From: Clostridiales bacterium
Lineage (GTDB): Bacteria > Bacillota > Clostridia > Oscillospirales > Ruminococcaceae
NCBI GenBank assembly: GCA_012800685.1
Contig: JAAZIT010000058.1
Location: forward strand, 1-9,652
DNA length: 9,652 nucleotides
Direction of reading: 5' to 3'
This document shows, in pieces, positions 4,729-9,652 of the stretch (the first letter of the stretch is position 1; every line of letters begins with the position of its first letter). Below the pieces are notes generated by a model, which had not been told where the DNA came from, made no database searches, and saw only the letters and a program-made list of their open reading frames with translations. The translations under genes were made by a program, and so were the position numbers.

Positions 4729-6066
4729 ATGGAAATTACAAAAGAGGTTACAGAAAGATTTGCTGACTTCTTGTTTGATTGGGACCATGAACAGTATTTG
4801 TTGTTGGGTGGATATGGAAGCGGTAAAAGTTATCATGTGGCTCTTAAGATTATATTAAAATGTCTGCAAGAGAAGCGTAAGGTATTAGTAGTAAGAGAGA
4901 CTTATGAGACGCTTAAGGAATCTTGTTTTGATTTAATTGATGAGATTCTGGAAGATATGAACTTGGTAGAGACGCAGGCAAGTAATTTTGCTAAGAAGGG
5001 ATTTACAAAGGTGCAAAGGAGATTAAGTCCTCTGCAATTTGTATTTCCGAATGGTAGTCGTATTATATTTAAGGGCATGGACAATCCGGGCAAATTGAAA
5101 TCCATACATGGTGTGTCAATTGTCTGGGTAGAAGAATGTTCAGAGGTTAAGTATGAAGGTTATAAAGAATTATTAGGTCGTGTTAGAACACCAGGCGTAA
5201 GCTTGCATTTTATATTAAGCACAAATCCGGTCGGATATGAGAATTGGGTATATAGCCATTTTTTTAAGAGGCAGGATGAAAACGGCAAAGATATTGTTAT
5301 TGTTGATGATGAAGAGTTATACGAGAAGAGAGAGTTATCAGTCAACGGAGTATACTACCATCATAGTTTACCAGACGACAATCCATTTTTGCCATTAAGT
5401 TATTTGCGTAGATTGGATGAAATAAGAAGTTATGATTATAGCTTATGGAGAGTAGCAAGATTAGGTAGGTTTGGTGCAAATGGTATAAGAGTTTTACCGC
5501 AATTCGAGGTAGCTAAGAATCCGAAAGAATTTAAAGCTGCAATTAGAGCCATACCGGAAAAATTCAAGTTTAATGGCTTGGATTGGGGATTTGAAGAGAG
5601 TTATAATGCATTAGTAAGAGTTGCAGTTGATGATGAGAAAAAGATATTGTACATATACGACGAGTATTATAAAAACAAGATGACGGATGACAAGACAGCA
5701 GAAGAGTTCAAAGAGTTAGGATATGACAAATTCAGTATAGTGGCTGATAGTGAGGACCCGAAAGCAATTCAGTATTTTAGACAAATGGGCTTTACAATAA
5801 GAGGAGCGAAGAAGTTTGCAGGCAGCAGGTTGAGTAATACAAGAAAGGTTAAGAGGTTCAAGAAAATTATATGTAGTCCCAAGTGTAAGAATACCATAAG
5901 GGAATTGCAGAACTTGACGTATAAGAGAGATGCACAAGGTAATGCAATATATGACGAGTTTAATATTGACCCGCATACATTTAGTGCAATATGGTATGCA
6001 TTAGATAGATATACGGTTGCAGATTTAAAAGAAAGAAAATTCAATTCAAAGAGAGGTGCGGCATAG
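4729..6066 (+). CDS. terL: Phage terminase large subunit (ATPase-nuclease)
   Basis: This 445-residue packaging motor has both expected domains. In the N-terminal ATPase, Walker A is GGYGSGKS (27-34), Walker B is IVWVEE (131-136, with catalytic Glu 136 likely) and the coupling motif is STNP (164-167). In the C-terminal RNase H-like nuclease, the acidic residues are D285 in GLDWGF and D340 in IVADSED, and the third-site motif is DPHTFSAIWYALDRY (414-428). In the more usual HAIDAIRYA form of that motif, an Asp sits where Ser 419 is here; H416 is kept and D414 lies two residues before it. Architecture and length fit the SPP1/PBSX-type group (Terminase_6/Terminase_3-like). AGGGGGAGGA (4711-4720) precedes ATG 4729. 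The protein docks on the portal made by the next gene and cuts the concatemer into genome lengths. Confidence 0.97.
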   Translation: MEITKEVTERFADFLFDWDHEQYLLLGGYGSGKSYHVALKIILKCLQEKRKVLVVRETYETLKESCFDLIDEILEDMNLVETQASNFAKKGFTKVQRRLSPLQFVFPNGSRIIFKGMDNPGKLKSIHGVSIVWVEECSEVKYEGYKELLGRVRTPGVSLHFILSTNPVGYENWVYSHFFKRQDENGKDIVIVDDEELYEKRELSVNGVYYHHSLPDDNPFLPLSYLRRLDEIRSYDYSLWRVARLGRFGANGIRVLPQFEVAKNPKEFKAAIRAIPEKFKFNGLDWGFEESYNALVRVAVDDEKKILYIYDEYYKNKMTDDKTAEEFKELGYDKFSIVADSEDPKAIQYFRQMGFTIRGAKKFAGSRLSNTRKVKRFKKIICSPKCKNTIRELQNLTYKRDAQGNAIYDEFNIDPHTFSAIWYALDRYTVADLKERKFNSKRGAA

Positions 6067-6067
6067 T

Positions 6068-7606
6068 ATGGGAAATGAAGTAGAAGTTAGACATATTAGA
6101 AATAATTTGTTTGGGCCAATTCCGGCAAATTTAATGCAAGAGGAGTTGACAGGATTATATGGGTCAGATGTGTTAAAAGAAATAAATGAGATATTGGGCT
6201 ATTATGAGGTGTATAACAAAGGGGCAGACTTTGTGCCGGAAGGCAGCCAAGATTATGTGCCAGCAAGCTTAAACTATAAGTATATTAGGACGTTGATTAA
6301 TAAAGAAGCGGCGTTTATGTTTGCCAAGCCTCTGGACTTTGTAGTTAAAACTGTCAATCAGGATGACGATGAAGCAGTTAGAAGGGACATAACAGTTTTG
6401 CAAACATTTTTAAATAATGTGTTAAAGAAGAATATGTTTAATGGCAAAATACTGAAGGCTGGCAAAGATTGTTTTATAGGTAAGCGAATAGCGATAGTCC
6501 TGAATTTTAACGATGAGGGAATTAGCATTAGTTTCTTGCCAAGCACAGAATTTGTGTATGAGACGGATGAGGTTGACACAGACAAAGTGACCAAGTTAGT
6601 AATGTTTTATATACGCAAAGATTCAAGCAATAAGTTAGAACAGGAAATATTTAAGAAGAAGTATTGGATGGAAAGCGATGGATTTTGCCATGTGCATGAA
6701 GCGATATATGACGGGACAGGTCAACTGAAAGAAACAGTGATAGAAAATTTGACGACAAAGTTCACGTATGTACCGGGAACAGTAATTGTAAATGAAGGGT
6801 TGACGGGAGATGTTGACGGAGAATCTGATGTTGCTCAGATAGATGAATATGAAAGTTGGTATAGTAGATTGGGTAGTGCTGATATTGATAGTATGAGAAA
6901 AGGCATGAACCCAATTCGATATACGAGAGACATGGATAGCAAAAGCACAGAGAACTTGCCAATATCGGCAGGAGCATATTGGGATTTAATATCGGACCAG
7001 AATTTAGACAATCCGCAGCCGGACCAAGGAATTATTCCGTCGGAGTTAGGATATAGTGAGCCATTAGAGAAAACGATGGAAAGATTAAAGAAAGCAATGC
7101 ATAGTCAGTTGAGTATTCCGGATGTTAGTGCAGACAAGTTACAAGGAGTTATTTCAAGCGGAAAGACTTTCAAAGCAATTTATTGGGAGTTGATTATTAG
7201 ATGCGAGGAAAAGCTGACTGCATGGAAACCTGCTTTAGAGTTTATAGCAAATACGATAATAGAGGGGGCAATGTTATATCCGGAATCTGCAAAACATTAT
7301 ACGGATGAGAAATTGCCAGTAGTCAAATATAATATTGAGGTTGAGAACAATTACCCAATACCGGAAGACGAAGAGGCTGAGAAAGAAGTTGACTTGTTAG
7401 AAGTAAATGCTCAAACAATGAGTAGGAAAAGCTATATGAAGAAATGGAGAGGTTTGACAGATAAAGAGGCTGATGATGAGTTGAGACAAATTGCTCTTGA
7501 AAGAGAGTTATTAGAAGATAGTTTTACAGGATTAGTAGCAGAAGGCATAGAGGAAGCGACTGATGAAGAACCGGAGGAAGCGGAAGAGCCTGGGGATAAG
7601 GAATAA
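6068..7606 (+). CDS. Phage portal protein, SPP1 gp6-like
   Basis: This 512-residue protein forms the twelve-subunit ring through which DNA enters and leaves the head. Length and segments fit the SPP1 gp6 family: an N-terminal NKGADFVPEGSQDYVPASLNY-like region (about 45-70), LINKEAAFMFAKPLDF, a central beta-rich wing, a diagnostic IPDVSADKLQGVISSGK stretch leading into the long crown helix, and a very acidic C-terminus (EEATDEEPEEAEEPGDKE). ATG 6068 is chosen over GTG 6056 because GAGAGGTG (6051-6058) then lies at a normal distance; the stop of terL (6064-6066) is one base before it. The acidic tail is usual in this family. Confidence 0.95.
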   Translation: MGNEVEVRHIRNNLFGPIPANLMQEELTGLYGSDVLKEINEILGYYEVYNKGADFVPEGSQDYVPASLNYKYIRTLINKEAAFMFAKPLDFVVKTVNQDDDEAVRRDITVLQTFLNNVLKKNMFNGKILKAGKDCFIGKRIAIVLNFNDEGISISFLPSTEFVYETDEVDTDKVTKLVMFYIRKDSSNKLEQEIFKKKYWMESDGFCHVHEAIYDGTGQLKETVIENLTTKFTYVPGTVIVNEGLTGDVDGESDVAQIDEYESWYSRLGSADIDSMRKGMNPIRYTRDMDSKSTENLPISAGAYWDLISDQNLDNPQPDQGIIPSELGYSEPLEKTMERLKKAMHSQLSIPDVSADKLQGVISSGKTFKAIYWELIIRCEEKLTAWKPALEFIANTIIEGAMLYPESAKHYTDEKLPVVKYNIEVENNYPIPEDEEAEKEVDLLEVNAQTMSRKSYMKKWRGLTDKEADDELRQIALERELLEDSFTGLVAEGIEEATDEEPEEAEEPGDKE

Positions 7607-7673
7607 AGATGGGCACAGGTCCATCAAAATCAGTTTTGAGCAACGATAATATGTAAGCAATATATTTATTCGT

Positions 7674-7690
7674 AAGGAGGTGAAACGGTG
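7674..7690 (+). promoter_or_regulatory. Perfect Shine-Dalgarno AAGGAGGTG with GTG start
   Basis: AAGGAGGTG (7674-7682) lies five bases before GTG 7688. Together they fix the start of the minor head/ADP-ribosyltransferase gene. It is the strongest ribosome binding site in the packaging block, paired with a weaker start codon. Confidence 0.8.
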
Positions 7691-9583
7691 GCCAAAGGAA
7701 GTTTAAGCCTGATGAAAAGCGACAAAGTTTTGGAGGCAACAACGGTGAAACAGCAAAAAGAGATTAATGCAATTTATAGCAGGTCATATAAGAAGATTGC
7801 CAAAGAGATTAAGAAGTTAGAAGGCAAAAAAAATATTAGTAGTATTTTGCAGACACAAGAGTTGAAGAAGTTGAAGGGCATAATGGCAAAAGAGTATGAC
7901 CATTCCAGAGCTTTAGTTAAAGATGCAATTGAGAAAAAGATGGACACGGTTTCATCTGCAGTTGTGAAAGATAATATAGATTTTGCTAAGAAGATTGGTG
8001 TGGGTATAAAGGGCGCTTTCACGAATGTACCAAGAGATGTTGTTAGAAATGTGATAACAGGAAAAGTTTATCAGGAAGATTGGACGTTAAGCAAAGCGTT
8101 ATGGGGAGACGACAAGAAAAAGCTGAAAGAGATAGATAGGATAATTGCAGAGGGAATTGTACAAAACAAAAGTGCATATGATATAGCAAAAGATTTAGAA
8201 ATGTATGTAAATCCAAATGCTAAAAAGCCATGGGACTGGGGGAAGGTATATCCAGGGACAAGAAAGAAGATTGATTACAATGCGCAAAGGTTAGCAAGAA
8301 CTTTAGTGAATCATGCATATCAGCAAAGTGTAATAGAGACGGCAAAGCCAAATCCGTTTATAGAAGGAATTAAATGGCTAAGTGCATATGCCCATGGAAG
8401 AACATGCGAATTATGTATAGCCAGAGCAACAGAGGATAATTTTGGGTTAGGTGCAGGGGTATTCCCAAAAGACCAAGTTCCATTGGACCACCCAAATGGA
8501 TTGTGTACATTAGCACCTGTGATTGTGGATGACATGGAGAAGATTGCGGACAGGCTGGCTGATTGGGCGAGAGGCAAAGAGGACCCTGAGTTAGATAAAT
8601 ACGCAAATGCCTTGTATGGAGAGAAGAAGTTTGAGAGCGTGAAGAAAGAAATAGTTAAAAATCAAAAAGAAGCAGATAAGCCGTCTAAAGCATTGACAGA
8701 AGAAGAAACTATGGATATGATATATGAAAAATTTTATAGTGTACCACCTACTACAAAGGCAAATGAAGTTTATGATATGTTTTCTCCGGAGGATTTAAAA
8801 ATAATTAAGTCTCATGGCATAAATCTTAAAAAAGAGATTAAAGACTTTGGATTTAAAGGTGCCATTTCTAAAGCAGAATTAGCTGCTGAAAAAGCCAAAG
8901 AAGCTGCTAAAATAGCTGAACGTTTAAACGAGAGTGCAGAACAAACTATTCAACGAATTAACAATGCTTTGGAGGACCAAACTTCAAGTATGAGAAGTAC
9001 AAAATGGTATCTCAACGAAAGATTTGATGATTGGATACTTAAGACAACTCCAGAAGAAAGGACTGCAATCGAAGATTACACGGGCAATGACTATAAATCC
9101 ATGAATGCAATTATGAGGGGGACAAGTAGTTTAGACAAAAATTCCTTCAGCTATAAAAGCGTTTTGAATAAAGTTAATGATGCCATAAGCGCATTAGACA
9201 AAGCAACATTGGAAAAAGACATGTGTGTAAGGCGTGGAGCCAGTACAACAAGTTTTGCAGGTATGTTTGGAACTGATGCATATAGTGAAGCAAAAAGCAT
9301 GGGTGGAAAGAAATGGATTGATAAAAATAAAGATAGCCTTTTGGGACAAATAGTAAAAGATAATGGATTTCTTAGTACAACTCCATTCAAAGGCAGGGGA
9401 TTTTCAGGTGATGTAGACTTTAGAATAGAGCTTCCCAAAGGAACAAAAGCTATGTATATTGCCCCTATGAGTAATTTTGCAAGTGAGGAAGAGGTACTTG
9501 TACAAGCAGGGACTCAGTATATTGTAACAGACATAAAAAAGGAAGAGGGCTATGTTGTTTACTTGAAAGCAATAGTAAAATAG
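7688..9583 (+). CDS. gp7-type minor head protein fused to an ADP-ribosyltransferase
   Basis: This 631-residue protein has two parts. Residues 1-300 are the SPP1 gp7-type head morphogenesis domain (Phage_Mu_F family). After a helical N-terminus comes WLSAYAHGRTCELCIARA, then PLDHPNGLCTL, giving the C240-x2-C243...H268-x4-C273 set typical of this family. SPP1 gp7 binds the portal, is a few copies per virion and helps DNA release. Residues 341-435 are a helical, Ala/Glu/Lys-rich linker (coiled coil near 392-431). Residues about 440-631 match ADP-ribosyltransferase exoenzymes (ADPrib_exo_Tox type): Arg in CVRRG (R516), FLSTTP (S563-T565) and SEEEVLVQAGTQY with ExE at E600-E602. All three elements of the R-S-E class are present, so activity on protein using NAD+ is expected. 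Leucine codons CTT/CTC are 0 of 24 before residue 341 and 7 of 17 after, suggesting separate origin. Target unknown. Confidence 0.93.
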   Translation: MAKGSLSLMKSDKVLEATTVKQQKEINAIYSRSYKKIAKEIKKLEGKKNISSILQTQELKKLKGIMAKEYDHSRALVKDAIEKKMDTVSSAVVKDNIDFAKKIGVGIKGAFTNVPRDVVRNVITGKVYQEDWTLSKALWGDDKKKLKEIDRIIAEGIVQNKSAYDIAKDLEMYVNPNAKKPWDWGKVYPGTRKKIDYNAQRLARTLVNHAYQQSVIETAKPNPFIEGIKWLSAYAHGRTCELCIARATEDNFGLGAGVFPKDQVPLDHPNGLCTLAPVIVDDMEKIADRLADWARGKEDPELDKYANALYGEKKFESVKKEIVKNQKEADKPSKALTEEETMDMIYEKFYSVPPTTKANEVYDMFSPEDLKIIKSHGINLKKEIKDFGFKGAISKAELAAEKAKEAAKIAERLNESAEQTIQRINNALEDQTSSMRSTKWYLNERFDDWILKTTPEERTAIEDYTGNDYKSMNAIMRGTSSLDKNSFSYKSVLNKVNDAISALDKATLEKDMCVRRGASTTSFAGMFGTDAYSEAKSMGGKKWIDKNKDSLLGQIVKDNGFLSTTPFKGRGFSGDVDFRIELPKGTKAMYIAPMSNFASEEEVLVQAGTQYIVTDIKKEEGYVVYLKAIVK

Positions 9584-9594
9584 GTAAAAATAAC

Positions 9595-9625
9595 TGTGTA
9601 CATTAGCTTTACTTTATGGTATAAT
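9595..9625 (+). promoter_or_regulatory. Promoter 4 of the TGTGTACA family
   Basis: TGTGTACA (9595-9602; -35 box TGTACA 9597-9602) and TATAAT (9620-9625) are 17 bases apart with TGG before the -10. It starts 12 bases after the stop of the ADP-ribosyltransferase fusion gene and would drive a gene beyond the window, which by usual gene order is a scaffold/capsid gene or an inserted accessory gene. Confidence 0.8.
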
Positions 9626-9629
9626 ATAA

Positions 9630-9652
9630 TAAGATATAAGATATAAGATATA
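9630..9652 (+). repeat. Short tandem repeat TAAGATA, at least three copies, cut by the window end
   Basis: TAAGATA repeats at 9630-9636, 9637-9643 and 9644-9650, then TA. The array lies just after promoter 4 at the expected transcription start, so it would be in the 5' leader. Its full length is not visible. Confidence 0.7.

Noticed and set aside
8502..8526. TGTGTACATTAGC inside the minor head gene, identical over 13 bases to promoter 4
   Set aside because: It lies in coding sequence for the conserved GLCTL segment and has no -10 box 17 bases downstream (GGATGA), so it is probably coincidence.

Overview
The window is a piece of a tailed double-stranded DNA phage or prophage from a low-GC Bacillota host. 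The evidence is a classic head-packaging cassette (small terminase, large terminase, portal, gp7-type minor head protein), strongly A+T-rich DNA, strong AGGAGG-type ribosome binding sites and TATAAT-type promoters. A Clostridia-like host is likely, but the sequence alone does not fix the species. All credible genes are on the + strand. No tRNA, rRNA, CRISPR array, insertion sequence, integrase or attachment site was recognised.

Layout. Positions 1-2450 hold a tightly packed run of small genes: a membrane-anchored 3D-domain protein, a protein with two CxxC pairs, a small basic protein of a kind seen in Bacillota phages, a 54-residue Cys-rich protein, a DUF4406 nucleoside-deoxyribosyltransferase-like protein, and two tandem paralogous Cys-pair/coiled-coil proteins. 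Positions 2450-4070 form a regulatory-looking zone. It has three promoters of one shared design (TGTGTACA-like -35, 16-17 bp, extended -10 TGGTATAAT or a variant), a 24-bp RNA hairpin whose loop carries an anti-Shine-Dalgarno-like C5 tract, several tiny genes, a DUF3846-like gene, and a GAAA-loop hairpin just before the packaging genes. Positions 4181-9583 hold terS, terL, portal and a 631-residue minor head protein. A fourth copy of the promoter design lies directly after this gene, at the window edge.

How it works together. TerS and TerL load and cut phage DNA at the portal, and the gp7-type protein binds the portal inside the head. Here the gp7-type protein carries a C-terminal ADP-ribosyltransferase with visible Arg, STT and ExE elements. 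This suggests an enzyme packaged in the virion and delivered to the host with the DNA, similar in logic to T4 Alt. Leucine codon use changes sharply at the domain boundary, as expected if the toxin-like domain was acquired separately.

The points most worth a second look are this virion-borne ADP-ribosyltransferase, the long hairpin with a possible SD-sequestering loop, and the repeated promoter family that may define a phage-specific regulon.
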